DNA of 60,554 bases from Catenaria anguillulae PL171 (taxonomy: Eukaryota > Blastocladiomycota > Blastocladiomycetes > Blastocladiales > Catenariaceae). The position numbers were made by a program, and so were the translations under genes. This document shows positions 24,182 through 35,119 of this stretch, piece after piece; the first letter of the stretch is position 1, and the number at the start of each line of letters is the position of its first letter. The stretch is from assembly GCA_002102555.1 (NCBI GenBank), contig MCFL01000143.1, positions 1 through 60,554 on the forward strand. The letters are read 5' to 3'. The notes under the pieces were generated by a model, which had not been told where the DNA came from, did not search any database, and saw only the letters and a program-made list of their open reading frames with translations.

Positions 24182-25090
24182 TTAGGCCATCACCAAAGCC
24201 ACCGCGGCAACAAGCGCCACGACCGACGTGGCTGCGCCAGCATTGCGGCTCGCCGAGTTGGATCCGCCGGTCGTCGTGGCCGAGGCCGCACCAGCAGGGC
24301 AGGTCGACTTGCGCGTAGCGACAGACGCATCGTCGTACGGGAACAACGAGTCAATCGAGTACGTCTTGCCGGCCGTCGACTGTGCCTTGGCAACGGCATC
24401 AGCAGCTTTTGCGGCATCTTGAATCTTGGCCGCACACTCGGAGCAAGTGAAGGACTTGGGGAACTTGTCGACGGGAATGGGAATCAACCGGTTGGTCTTG
24501 GGGTTGGTCTGGGGCTTGACGCCAGACTGGACCTGGGCGCCCTTCATGACAGCAGCGCACATGTTGCCCTGCGAGTCGGTCGTGCACATGAAGGTCGACA
24601 GCGTTGGGAGAATCGGGAGCAAAAAGTCAAAGTTGGTGCCGAGGCGGGCACCGAAACCGCACTGCTCCTCAACATAGTCGCGAGAGATCTTGGACAAGGT
24701 GTTGGAGCACTCGGGCGCGCAGATGACCGTCTTGAGAGTATTGCTCATTTCGGCCTCGGTGGCAGTCTCCTTCAGGTTCATGCCCAGGCATGCCTCGAGG
24801 TTGAGCCTGAAAGGAAATGGCAGTGAGAGAGGTTGTTAAGTATGAGCGTCTTGAGATTCACAACGAATCATGATGTGAGATACGCACTTCTTCTCGCACT
24901 CAGAGGGTCGGAGCGTCAATCCGGGAGAGGGAACCGTCGAGTTGCGGGATGGGAAGGGAATGGTCGAGTTGTTGGTCGGAAATGGGAGAGTGGGGAGAGT
25001 GGGGAGGGTCGAGTTGGACGGGCCACCTTGCGCTTGGGCAAGAGCGCCAGTGAGGGCGACGAGGAGAACAATCAACAATGGGGAGTGCAT
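24182..25090 (-). CDS. Secreted Cys-rich GPI-anchored-type surface protein
   Basis: 275 residues in two exons (24888-25090 and 24182-24806; donor gtgcgt, phase 2). It has an N-terminal signal peptide MHSPLLIVLLVALTGALA and a Thr/Pro/Asn-rich spacer with several NST glycosylation sites. The folded part carries paired cysteines (SECEKK, LEACLG, ICAPECSNT, EEQCGF, FMCTT, NMCAAV, FTCSECAAK). The C-terminus is Ser/Gly/Asn-rich with a hydrophobic end (SVVALVAAVALVMA), the layout of a GPI-attachment signal. It is likely displayed on the plasma membrane or cell wall. I do not recognise a specific family. A TATA-like box lies about 106 bases upstream of the ATG. Confidence 0.85.
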
Positions 25091-25195
25091 GGTGAAATCT
25101 TCTAAGAGGTAGTTCTATGGAACTGGTTTTGGTTGTGGATTGGGAATGATGTGTGATGATGATAAAATCAAGAGGATGGTTGGGTCCAGCTGAAT

Positions 25196-25203
25196 CTTTA
25201 TAG
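25196..25203 (-). promoter_or_regulatory. TATA-like box of the GPI-protein gene
   Basis: On the minus strand the sequence reads CTATAAAG, about 106 bases before the ATG at 25090, a plausible distance for a core promoter. Position and sequence only; no expression evidence. Confidence 0.5.
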
Positions 25204-25840
25204 GGCGTGGGAAACGCATTCGTCCCTGACCAACCCCCTCCCTGCAGTGTGTCTCCGGACAAGGTGGTCGCTGGATATTGATCGACTCAACGCATGGTGG
25301 ATGTGAGTCAATGAATACCTGTTTGCTGTGAGACGGGTGTCATGGTGCATGTACTTGGGCTCAAAATTGGCTGCAAACCATTGATCGGTCTCCGCAGCGA
25401 TGTGGTCAGCCTTTTGATAGTTTGAGCCGGAAAAAAAATGCGCCAGCAACCCTCATGATTGGGCTCAGGCGAGCACAGGATGCGAACACGCCAGGCAATG
25501 CTCCCTGCATCGCGTTTAAAGTCTCGGGCTTGACTCGGCTTGACTTGGCTTGCGAAACACGCAGATGGTCCCAAAAGTGAGGCAAGGTTTCATGACGATC
25601 ATTCATGCATAGAACAGTCTTTGTTGCTGTCGAAACAACGAGTTGGCGACGGGAAGATTCGAAGAGTTTCCGAGAAGAGTGCACAGCTGTGGGATCCGAC
25701 ACGTTTGTTGCATTCACCCACATGTGGCAATTGACAAACACTCCATAAATGAGGAGGAGCACAGCCGTTCCTCCCTTCCATGCCGTGCGCAGAGCCTCGA
25801 CCATCCCGAAGCACACCTAAACCATCTCGAACCAACGACC
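25204..25840. other. Intergenic spacer (divergent)
   Basis: About 640 bases between the divergent GPI-protein gene and Tubby-C-like gene 1. A weak ATAAAT element lies about 95 bases before the ATG at 25841. No gene seen. Confidence 0.45.
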
Positions 25841-26741
25841 ATGACCCGATCCCTGTCTCGCCCTTCCTTCAAGTTCCTCCGCAACCCAGTCAAGCGCTTT
25901 GGTGAACTCAAGCTGGAGCCACATACGCACGATCCACTCGTCGGCATTTTCGACGCCAACCCGGCCTTCATCTCAACCAACCCAAACCGTCCAATCACGC
26001 TGCTCTTCACTCGAGACTCGGACAAAGACAAGACGAGCGCCGCACATGAGTGGTTTACGCAGGGCGAAATGAGCTCGTACTCTGTTCTGGCCAACAACCC
26101 CGACTCCAACAGCATTGGCGATCCTCTGTGTGTGATTCGCTCGCACCATAGGTCCATGTGGACGCACAAGAGGACCGTGTATGCGGGTCCATTGGCGACC
26201 GGCGTGACCAGCTCGCGCGACAAGGAGGGTAAGTCGGTAGGCCCGCCCATGTTCAACGTGCGCAAGGCACCGCTCGGACGGCCAAAGTACTTTGCCTTCG
26301 TTGGCGCTGATTCCAAGTCGGCGACACCCGGCGCAGCGACTGCCCGTCCCTTTTTGGAAATGCGCACCAACAACAAGTCGACCGAATTCGTGACGCACTT
26401 CAAGTTTACTGCGACCTTGTCATCGATGCGCGCACCAACGGGCAATGCGGCCGTCGACAGCGTCATGGCCGTGGAACGCAAGTCGGAGCTCGTTGTGCTT
26501 GCATCAACCAACATGCGCGACGTCTTTGTTTTTTTTGCGTCCGGGAGGCAGCAAGTGGAGCTGGAGGAACGAGCATGCGCCGGGCATGTTGATTGCACGC
26601 GGGCGGCCCATGGATATGGGCATGGCGAACAGTGAGCTGGTTGGTCCGTTGACGATGAAGATTCAAGTGGCGCCGGGTGTGGATGGGCGGATCATTTTGG
26701 CTTTGGTGGTTGCAGGAGTGACACATTTCCAGGCATATTGA
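25841..26741 (+). CDS. Tubby-C/LURP-like family protein 1 (frame break in a T run)
   Basis: Single-exon member of a family with three copies in this window (others at 37925-38827 and 51787-52779). Shared blocks in order: NPVKRFGELKLE near the N-terminus, WTHKRTVYAGP, MFNVRKAPLG, FKFTATLSSMRAPTGNAAVD, MAVERKSELVVLASTNMRDV, NEHAPGMLIARG and the C-terminal VAPGVDGRIILALVVAGVTH. The repeated beta-strand pattern and the closing G-V-D plus hydrophobic helix resemble Tubby-C-terminal-like/LURP-one-related proteins, which bind membrane lipids; this family call is inference. The frame changes inside a run of eight T at 26529-26536; with seven, the VFVF-LRPGG junction of the paralog is restored. Either a real frameshift or an assembly error. 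Without the change the product ends about 26635. Confidence 0.75.
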
Positions 26742-27384
26742 CGAGTGAGTAATCGAGTCTTCTTTTGGCTCCTTATATTTGTAAAGCCTTGTCCCGATTT
26801 CCTTTCTTTGCGCGCGAGGGCTGCGGTCGATGTCTCACATGTGCTTGATCACCGAAGAAACGCAGCAAGGCACGGCCGCCAAGGTACACCGTCTCCATAT
26901 GCCGAGGCACCAGGATATTTGACCGTATCCAGCGGGTACATCCGCACGTCTTTGTATTATCGTGCTGCATGAATTTGAATGGGACAGTTTCACTGCTGCC
27001 TTGCCATGGCCATCGAGTTGGGTGAAGCGGGGAAGTGCGGCATTGGTGGCGGTGACGTGCGGTGGACCCTTTCGTGCCGTCAAGAGCGAAGCAGATATCG
27101 ATGCGGCCACACTAATCCAGTGTCTCAAGTTACATCTTCACGACAAACATGATCCAGATTCCAGTATACCATGCGGTGGAGCGGCACCACCGCACTCCAG
27201 TTGCTGCGACTCTGCCACCAGCCCATATTGTCACGATGATAGTCACATCCTAGACCCTGACGCATAAAAAGGCAGCCGGATCCCCGCTGATGGATGCCGA
27301 TGTATTTACCTTCAAGCACTCACACAGCGCCGTTATTCAACGCATTCACGCACGTCCACCCACCCACCCATCCAACCCATCACC
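26742..27384. other. Intergenic spacer with core promoter
   Basis: 643 bases between Tubby-C-like gene 1 and the metacaspase-like gene (same strand). It carries the TATA-like element listed at 27263. No gene seen. Confidence 0.5.
27263..27272 (+). promoter_or_regulatory. TATA-like box of the metacaspase-like gene
   Basis: CATAAAAAGG lies about 115 bases before the ATG at 27385. It is a plausible core promoter by position and sequence only. Confidence 0.5.
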
Positions 27385-28381
27385 ATGCCCAGCTCCGCCG
27401 TTTGCGTTGGTCTCAACTACCTCGACACCGATATGGCCATTACTGGCTCGGACCGCGATGCGTACAACATGACCCAAGTCGCCACTGCCATGGGTGTCGA
27501 CCCCGAGCATGTGACGCCGCTTACCGATGCTTACGGCGGCGACGTGACCAAGGAGGATGTCCTCGGCGCTCTTCGTGAGATGGTTGCCAACGCTCAGCCT
27601 GGAGACAAGTGCGGGACTTTGAATAGATCAATTGGTCGGCGACTGAAGACTGACTTCCTCTTGTTCACAGCCTCATGTTCACCTTCTCGGGTACCGCCGG
27701 CAAGATGGCGTCGGAGGAGGCCGGCGAGGCTGACGGCCAAGACGAGTTCCTGCAACTGTCCAACGGCGAGACCATTTCCGACAACGAGCTTTACGACATC
27801 TTGCGCGAAATCCCGTCTGATGTCAACATGACCATGGTGTTTGACACGCCCACGGCCAGCGCTGGCACCATCACCGACCTGGACTTCACTGGGTGCCCCG
27901 GAAACGTGCTCGCGATTGCCGGCTCGCTTGACGGCCAAGACGCCACCTTCTCCGAAAACGGCGGCACATTCACGACCACGCTCATGGAGGTGCTCCAAGC
28001 CAACCCTGGCATCACCTTGGGCGACGCCTTGAACCAGGTCAATGCTGTGACTGGCGACACCCAGATCGCTAACGCCGTTTGCAATGGCGATATCAACGAC
28101 TGTACGTGTGAATTTGAAGTTCTAGTTTGCTCATGGGAGCCATGACGCTAACTCACTCGCCATTCGCACACACAGTCCTTTCCCAACCCGCTTTCGGCTT
28201 GAAGGACGGCATCGAGCTGTCGACCGACCAGAGCGAATTCGAGGCGTGGCAGGACCAAATCGTCGCTGCGGGTGAAGCGCGCGAAGCCGATGCCGGACTC
28301 AACGCCCTGTCGCTCGAGCCTGTCGTTGACGGCCAAGATGACTGTGCCCAGGACTGCCAAGATGTGGGGCATGTGTGCTAG
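27385..28381 (+). CDS. Metacaspase-like (C14) protein lacking the catalytic His and Cys
   Basis: 286 residues in three exons (27385-27608, 27671-28101, 28176-28381; donors gtgcgg and gtacgt). The fold follows the metacaspase p20 domain: VCVGLNYLDTDMAITGSDRD at the start (compare the GINY block), AYNMTQVATAMG, VTPLTDAYGG, NAQPGDN-LMFTFSG, the DELYDILREIP-like helix, then MTMVFDT. In active metacaspases the fifth strand ends YSGHG and the seventh FDSCHSG. Here they read FSGTAG and FDTPTASAG, so His is replaced by Thr and Cys by Pro/Thr. The acidic active-site loops are shortened. The C-terminus adds a Cys-rich end (DDCAQDCQDVGHVC). It is probably a catalytically dead regulator or scaffold. The open frame is intact, so it is not an obvious pseudogene. 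Confidence 0.82.
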
Positions 28382-28550
28382 GCTGTTCTTGCGAGCAAAG
28401 GTTGGATTCATTGAACCAAAGTGCATCAACAAATTGACTGAATGTAGAACGAGATTTTTTTTTGAAAAACAACCAATGAATCATGCTGTGTCGCCAACAT
28501 TTTCAAGCTCACCATTCATTACCTGCAACACATTTGTTTGTTTGCAACAG

Positions 28551-31500
28551 CTAATGCCCCTTGACGTCCTCGTCCTCAATCGCTTCAGATGTAAACTCGG
28601 CATCGAAAAACTTGACATCAAAGTCGTCGGCTACATCTGGGCGCCATGGCGGCGGAAGCTCCTTGCGGAACAGCTTTGTCCAGTCAATGTCCTTGAAGAA
28701 TGGGTGCTGCTGGATTTCACGCGAGCCGAGCTTGCCTGATCCTAAGCGGCGCTTGTAGTCCCGGTCCAGCAACCGGGTAATCAGGTCGGCTGCTTTGCCC
28801 GACGTGAAGGATGGGAACTCGAGCGGGGCGCGCAGGATGAGCTGGTACAAGATGTCGGGGTTCGGGTTGTAGAACGGATGGTAGCCACAGAGTAGTTCTA
28901 AGTGATTCAATTTGCACAAGTGAGCATGTGTTTCGAGAATGGTCGACGGCAGCTGGCGGACAGCGCACCAAAGAGAATGACGCCAAACGCCCACCAATCG
29001 GCTGGAAAAGAGTAATTGACGCCCTCAATTACCTCGGGCGCTGTTGAAAGAAAGGTCGTCGATGTCAGGCTACAATCGCTGGCTGTGCCGATAATGAAGC
29101 ATACCAAAGTATTCTAATGTGCCGGCCATGGAGAACGTGCGTGTCTCGTCTTCCTTGGTGTAGAGTCGCGACAGACCAAAGTCGGCAATCTTGATGTGTC
29201 CCTCCTTGTCAAGCAGAATGTTTTCCAGTTTGAGGTCACTGTGACGGCCCAAGGCAATCCGCATAACGGTCAGTTCCAACGCTAAAAGGTCATAGGAGGA
29301 GAGGCAATGCGTACCGATACACGACCCCCTTGCCGTGCAAGCACTGTAACGCCAATATGATTTCGGCTGCATAAAACTTGGCCCTTTTTTCCGGGAACCG
29401 ACCCGACTGACTCAAGTGGAAGAACAACTCGCCACCATTCACATACTCCATGACCAAGTACAACCGCTCAGGGTTTTGGAAGGCGAAATGCAAGCCGACA
29501 ATGAATGGATGCTTGATGGACCGCAAGATTTCCGACTCTGTTCGTGCTGTGTCCTCGGATTCGGCATCCTTTTGAATGACCTTGATGGCAAACACCTTCT
29601 TGGACACCTTGTGGGAACACAACAACACTTTGCCGTACTTGCCCTTGCCCAGCACGCGGTGGAATTCAAAGTCGTCAATGGTTGCACGCGACGACTTTGA
29701 GCGCGACCGTGTTGAAACTGAACGGTGGGACGCAGTGTCTGAGGTGAGTGTCCCGGTGTTTGCGCCCGTCATGGTGATGCGTGACAGTTTGGATGCATTT
29801 TGGTTGGCCGTTTCTGCGAGCTTTTGAATGAGGGAAACCCAGTCGTCCCGATCGTTGCAAGACGAGGCAGTAAACGTAAACATGATGTTGTTGGTCGCTT
29901 GATTGCGCAACAAGAAGGTGGGCGCATTCGGGTCCGGCACATCACACACAAACTGGTTGAGCAAAGTCGACTGCACAGGATCGCGCGGTGAAATGGCCGA
30001 CTCGCGCGACTCGCAGTACCGTACGTGGAGCTGGCCGCGTTCCAAACTGACCCACGCTGAGACCTCCATGTTGGCGTCATTGGGCGAGTCTGCCATGAGC
30101 CACCCTTCCTTGTAAATGGTACTCTCATTCATGGCTTGTCGCTTGAGAAGTACGGCCTCGTGGTGCGCGGCCGCAGTTGCAGGCGCCAGCAAGCCCGCGG
30201 TCGAGTTGACAGCCGTCGCCGAGTCATCCGTGCCATCGTCGAGTGACTCGTTTACCATGTTGAGCAAGTCTTCCAGCTCGGCTTGACCTTCGTTGATAGT
30301 GTCGTCGTTTTCGGGCGACACGCCAAAAAAGGTGGCGAGCTTTGCAACTTTCCTTTGTTTGCTCCCAGGCTGATGGCCAGCAGATCCGCCGTTTTGGATC
30401 ATGCCAGTGAGTTCGGCCAAATCGGGATCCATTTCGGCTTCTGCGGCAGCTGCAGCTTCGGCGTCGGCAGTGCTCGAGGCCAGCAGGTCGGCCTTGCCCT
30501 TGCGGCGGAAGAGAATGTACTCGCTCTCCTTGAAGGCGCGAACAACATCAAATACGCGCTCGGTTTCTCCCAGCATGCGGTTGGCTGTGAATGGACAATG
30601 GTTGCGTGATGTGTTAGGATTTGATTGTCTCAGCGGATGGCAATGAAAGAGTATGGCACCTGAGCTGTTGAGCAAGAACAAGCCATAAAGGGATGTGTCT
30701 TCTTGAATCATGAGCTTGCGCATGGTGTGCGCAACAATGTCAGATGTCTTGGCCTCGATGGGATTGGCAACAATCATGTGCGTTTGGTTGGCAAAATGCA
30801 TGCGCAGCAAAAACGTTGGAACCGAGTTTCGCTTGGTCTGGTGTGAAGGAATGGTGGCAATGATACCATACTGTTAGCTTTTGTAGTTCATTGGGATGCA
30901 CACAAAACCTTGAAAGGGGTGTACCACAGTCTCCTTGGTCTTGTCCACAATCTTCCTCAGCGTTCCCACACTGTCGTCCTGTGCTCCAAAGAAATCCGCC
31001 AACTTGCCCATCCGTGCTGTTTTCCGGCTGCCTTTGGCCGCCATATCGTCCGAGCTCAATCCCAACAACGATCCAAGACTACTGCTGCCTCCAGTGCTGC
31101 CGAGCTGATTCTGAAGCGGTGCTGACCCGGGTTCCAATGCTGCGCCCATATTCCCGCCAGATGCGACACCAGTGCTCTGCTCTTCACGCTGGAGCGTGCC
31201 GCCGGGTGAATCGCTTGTTCCATCGCCACCCGATCCGCCTGCCAATGTCGGGGAGGTTGAGTCATACAAGAGCTCTTGCGAAAGCGAGATGCGCTTGACT
31301 TGCTGTGCATTCTTTTTGAGCTTGAGTGCCTTGATGGCCTCGTTTCGGTCGTTGCCACCACCCGAAATGGCATACTGGGCGGCTTCTTCTTCACCGAGCT
31401 TGGCTTGCAGCTTATTGATTTTGGCTGCGGGTGCTTTCTGTATAGATTTTGCCACTCAATGGTGAGATTGAGCGGATTCAAGGCACGGGTAGTTGCGTGG

Positions 31501-31720
31501 CATACCAAAAAGCTTTCCGGATCCTCATCGGGGTTTTGGACAAATTGATGCAGTGCATTGAGGTCGGCGCGGTTGTTGATGCCAAGCTTGTCCGCTTTTT
31601 GGAATGGAGCGCATGACACGGAATCAGAAAGGAAGACATGGTACAATGGCGTCAATAAGCGGGTAGGAAATACACACCCAATTTGTTGGTTGTCCGCGTC
31701 AACGTCGGTGGTTGCGACAT
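28551..31720 (-). CDS. RA-PH-AGC family protein kinase
   Basis: 888 residues in eight exons, transcript order: 31678-31720, 31506-31594, 30904-31437, 30660-30837, 29315-30584, 29105-29238, 28969-29040 and 28551-28897. Order: helical N-terminus; Ser/Gly-rich linker; a GKLADFFG motif (about residue 190); a Ras-associating-like domain ([19 protein letters not shown] to [10 protein letters not shown]); a second AKLATFFG motif; a PH domain ([11 protein letters not shown] to [12 protein letters not shown]); an AGC kinase domain with [49 protein letters not shown] and ADWWAFGV. Ras/lipid-recruited signalling kinase by architecture. The AGC tail stops after [11 protein letters not shown], with no C-terminal hydrophobic FxxF motif, so activation may differ from AKT/S6K. 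All frames join; the 3' end converges with the metacaspase-like gene (169 bases). Confidence 0.92.
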
Positions 31721-33776
31721 GGTGCCGTGTATTTAGTCCACTGCAAGTAGTTGCAAGTACGCTTGGTCTTCGCTCACACGTGTCGTGAATCGGTCGACGC
31801 GCGAGGAGTCGAGGAGCTGTGAGAAACTGCTCTACTGAGGGAGCTGATTCGATATCAGCGATTGCATGGAGTTATAGTGGGGCCCAGTGTCTTTTTTTCG
31901 ACACGAATGGATTATTTGTATTGTGATGTCGCATCTTGGCATATCGTTCAACGCGTCCAGTTCCCTCGCCCTGCCTGCCCATCGACCGATCCGTTTGTGC
32001 TGGAGGTTGTGTGTGTGTGCGTGTGTACATTTTAACATGTACTTGCTCGCGGACAATGATTGTCACGGATTCGCTTAAATGGGGCGCAGACAATATCCTG
32101 CCGCCCGTGAGCAAATCATGCGACTTGAATGAACGTCATTGAGCATTTATCACAATGAGGCTTGCCAAGCAGAGACTCCTGTTCTATTCCTCGTTATGTG
32201 CAACACTTGCAAATGCGTAATCGCAGACAACACACCCATCAAAATCAGCCTTCCATCCACTGGCACAGGCCACAACACTGCCGCGTTGGCCGTGTGCTCC
32301 GTGATCCTTTTGGCCTGGTACATACTCGTTCCTCCACTTCCAATCCTCACCCTTTCATTTCCCACCCAGCGGACAAGTTTACCTGGACCCGTTCACCTGG
32401 ACGGGGTTTTGTCGCAATGCTTCAGTTCACCCAAGTGAGTTTACCTTACGAATGCGGGTGCACGTGTGTTGAGCTTACCCATCGACTTATGCACTTGCCC
32501 TAGATGTAGTTCGCCTGAACCGCCCAGTTTCCAACCATTGACCAAGAACTATGTACCTGTCGTGCACAGGTGTGAGCCGCAAGCGCTCCCAAAAAGCTTT
32601 GAGGGGAAAAGATGCGCCTAATGGTGAACCAAAGAGCATTATGATTTGACGAGGACATCGAACTAGAACCAGTTAGTGCGGAACTGTTAGCGCGTTGAAC
32701 ATAGAAGCGAAGAGTTGCCTGTGTACCCTGTGGGCAGCATCCACGTTGTTGCTCACTGTTGCGAAACAGCAGCCGCCTCCTCCTGTCCCAAGGTCGGTTG
32801 TGATGCCCTGCGGGCAGGCCCATGAAATGCACACGTAAAGTGTGGGAAACACATCCTGCTGAGAAGCAATGAGGTGAAACTGGTTGAGGATGGAGGCAGC
32901 TGAGCACTTCCACATCACACTCACTCCAGGTACAGATAGGAAGCAATAAAACGAACACGCACGAGTACCATCGATTCAGGGAGATGTATGAGCTTTTGCC
33001 GATTGGCGATGGAACTCAGAGCAGCAGTTCATGCCTGAAAGTATCAAGATTTGGCCAGAGAGTGGAGCAGATCTGTGGACGGGCGGTCGGCATTTGAGGC
33101 AGGTGTCTGAGAAGTGTGGGAAAGGCGAGAGATACTGTGTTGGAACATGGCGGGAACGGTGGTGAACCAAGACACCGTGTTGAGATCGATGACATGCTGC
33201 TAAACCCACATCCAATTGCAACGGTCGCTCGAACTTGGCTGTTCGGCATATTTCGGCATCCATTGAGCTTGGATCGACAAGTGGCCGGCCGACGAAACAG
33301 ACAGAAGGAACAAGTGGCAGTGACAGTGCCGTTGACATCTCGGCAAAATGCGATCATTCAATGAAGTAATGGGCCATGGGAAGAATGGTTGCAGATAGTC
33401 GGCGGCAGCGCTCCGAGGCGGTGAAGCCGTGGATCGCCAATATTGCGGCTGTACGTATCAATACTTATACACGTTGTGAGCTGGATTTGTCGGTTGACTG
33501 TGTTGTGTGAGAGGTGGCTGCGGATCTGGATGGTGCAGTCTGTGGCGCTGTCTCAGGACGTCCAAAAACAAGTCTGTGGTCCCTGGCTTCCTTGTGTTTT
33601 TGCTCTTGTTCCGTATCGATCCATGAGGGAATGATTTGGGCAACTGGATAAAGTGAATCGCCCTCAAATAAGTATGCCGACTTCCCACGCTGGCCTCGGG
33701 TGTGACTCTTTCCATCTCACATGCCATGTAAAGCAAACATGTCCATGTTCCATCAACCCATCGTTCAACTTTCGTC
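31721..33776. other. 2-kb intergenic region with a gene relic
   Basis: Between the divergent AGC kinase and the Cys-rich membrane protein. Contains the Tubby-C-like relic at about 32165-32345 (minus), a short GT-rich tract near 32007-32026, and several motif-free frames on the minus strand between 32500 and 33357. Nothing else is supported. Confidence 0.5.
32165..32345 (-). pseudogene. Relic of a Tubby-C/LURP-like gene (C-terminal end)
   Basis: On the minus strand one frame reads DWKWRNEYVPGQ from 32345, matching EWKWKNKHAPGQ of gene 2. After a deletion and change of frame it reads PVDGRLILMGVLSAITHLQV then LHITRNRTGVSA, matching VDARLVVAIVLSTMTHLQVL and NGTGVAA at the end of gene 2. The N-terminal two thirds of the gene are not recognisable upstream. 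It is therefore a decayed fourth copy, closest to gene 2. The intervening 40-50 bases are shorter than in gene 2. Confidence 0.75.
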
Positions 33777-35119
33777 ATGCGATTCACGCCCTGGTCGTTC
33801 CACTGCTGCGCGGTCATCTTCATTGTTGTTGCCTTCATTTCAATCGCCACTGCCCAAGGGCCATGCTCAAATGACGAGGAATGTCCCACTTCTTTCGTTG
33901 GTTCCGACTGTGAGTGTTTATCTTCCCATTAGTTCAACTCATTTCGGTCGACCGCTCACGACCCTGCTGGCCCTCCCCCTTCTCGCCTCTAACTCAACAA
34001 CACTGCGACAACGGAAGGTGCATGCCAACGACGTGCAGTAGCAGGATTTACAACGGCTGCCAGCGCTTTGATAAACGCACGTTCTGTCCAGTCCTAGCGA
34101 GGAAATGCGCCCCGCGCCTCGAGGCAGGACAAGCGTGCTTATGGAACCCGGAAAGTTTCCAGGAACAACCGTGTGCACCGGGGCTCGTTTGTTCCGGGTT
34201 CCAAGCCATGACATGCGTCCGTAATGGTACTGGTCCGACGTGGTCAAGTGGTGCACCAATGTGGCCCGCCGAGGCGGCACGGTCGGCAGCTGAAACCCCC
34301 GACGATTCGATTCCACTTCGGCCGCCGACTGCATCTACTCGAGCGACAACGTCCACAGTGCCCACAAGTTCTGCAACTTCGGTATCAAACGCACGAAGAG
34401 ACGACTTGTCAACGACTAGCGGCTTCACGCAGTTATGGACGACTCTCGCCTTCGTTGGCTTGATGATTGGGGTTGCTTCTGCTTTGCTCTGCGCTCGCAT
34501 GCACAAGTCTCGTCCACCTACCGTTTCGCAAGGCTCGTACCCAGAGCAAGCGGTGCCGCCGCCGCCAAAACCAACTCACACGTCCGCACCTTTAACACCT
34601 TCGCCTCGTCCAACGTCGCCAGAGCCAGCTTCATCGCAACCGTATGGATCTCCTATTGAGCACCATGTCGAGTATGTCACCATCGGCCAAAGCAATACCC
34701 ACGTCGAAGTCCCACTGCAACCTCTCACGTCGTCGAATCCGTACGCATATCCGCAGCCGCTTGTTGCTCCGATTGAATCTCCACCAAGTGCGACGCTGCA
34801 AATGCCAACCCCACATCGCATGCCATTGAACGGCAGCACGCTTCATTCGCAACTGTCCAGCAGCTCGCTGTATCCGCCGCATCCGTCGCCAGCGGATCCA
34901 GCATCTTCACCCGTCGATCCAGCTGGCTTGCGGGTCGAGATTGAGACTGGGTCTGGGGATGCAGACCTGGCGTTGCCCGGCGGGCAACATCCTGACGCAG
35001 AGTTGGCGTTACCCGGTGGGTATCAACATGGCGCAAGGGTTCAGGTTCACGGGAACCTCGAGGATGACGAGCTGGTGTTGCCTGGGCCAGCGCCTATGGG
35101 TGATGTGGCTCAAAAGTAA
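33777..35119 (+). CDS. Type I membrane protein with Cys-rich ectodomain
   Basis: About 415 residues. Exon 1 (33777-33909) encodes a signal peptide (CCAVIFIVVAFISIATAQ) and CSNDEECPTSFVGSDC. Exon 2 (to 35119) continues DNGRCMPTTCSSRIYNGCQR with regularly spaced Cys, a Ser/Thr-rich stalk, one transmembrane span (TLAFVGLMIGVASALLC), then a long Pro/Ser-rich cytosolic tail with three related ALPGG/VLPGP units (positions about 34968-35093). The ectodomain spacing C-x5-C-x8-C-x4-C is typical of small secreted disulfide domains of zoosporic fungi. It could be a surface receptor or sensor. The intron (donor gtgagt at 33910, CTAAC branch site at about 33989) has no AG where the Cys pattern wants the acceptor (about 34004), so the exact junction is uncertain. 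Confidence 0.7.

Noticed and set aside
32500-33357. Minus-strand frames with several Cys as a possible secreted protein
   Set aside because: No signal peptide can be joined with valid splice sites, and frames are interrupted. No family recognised.
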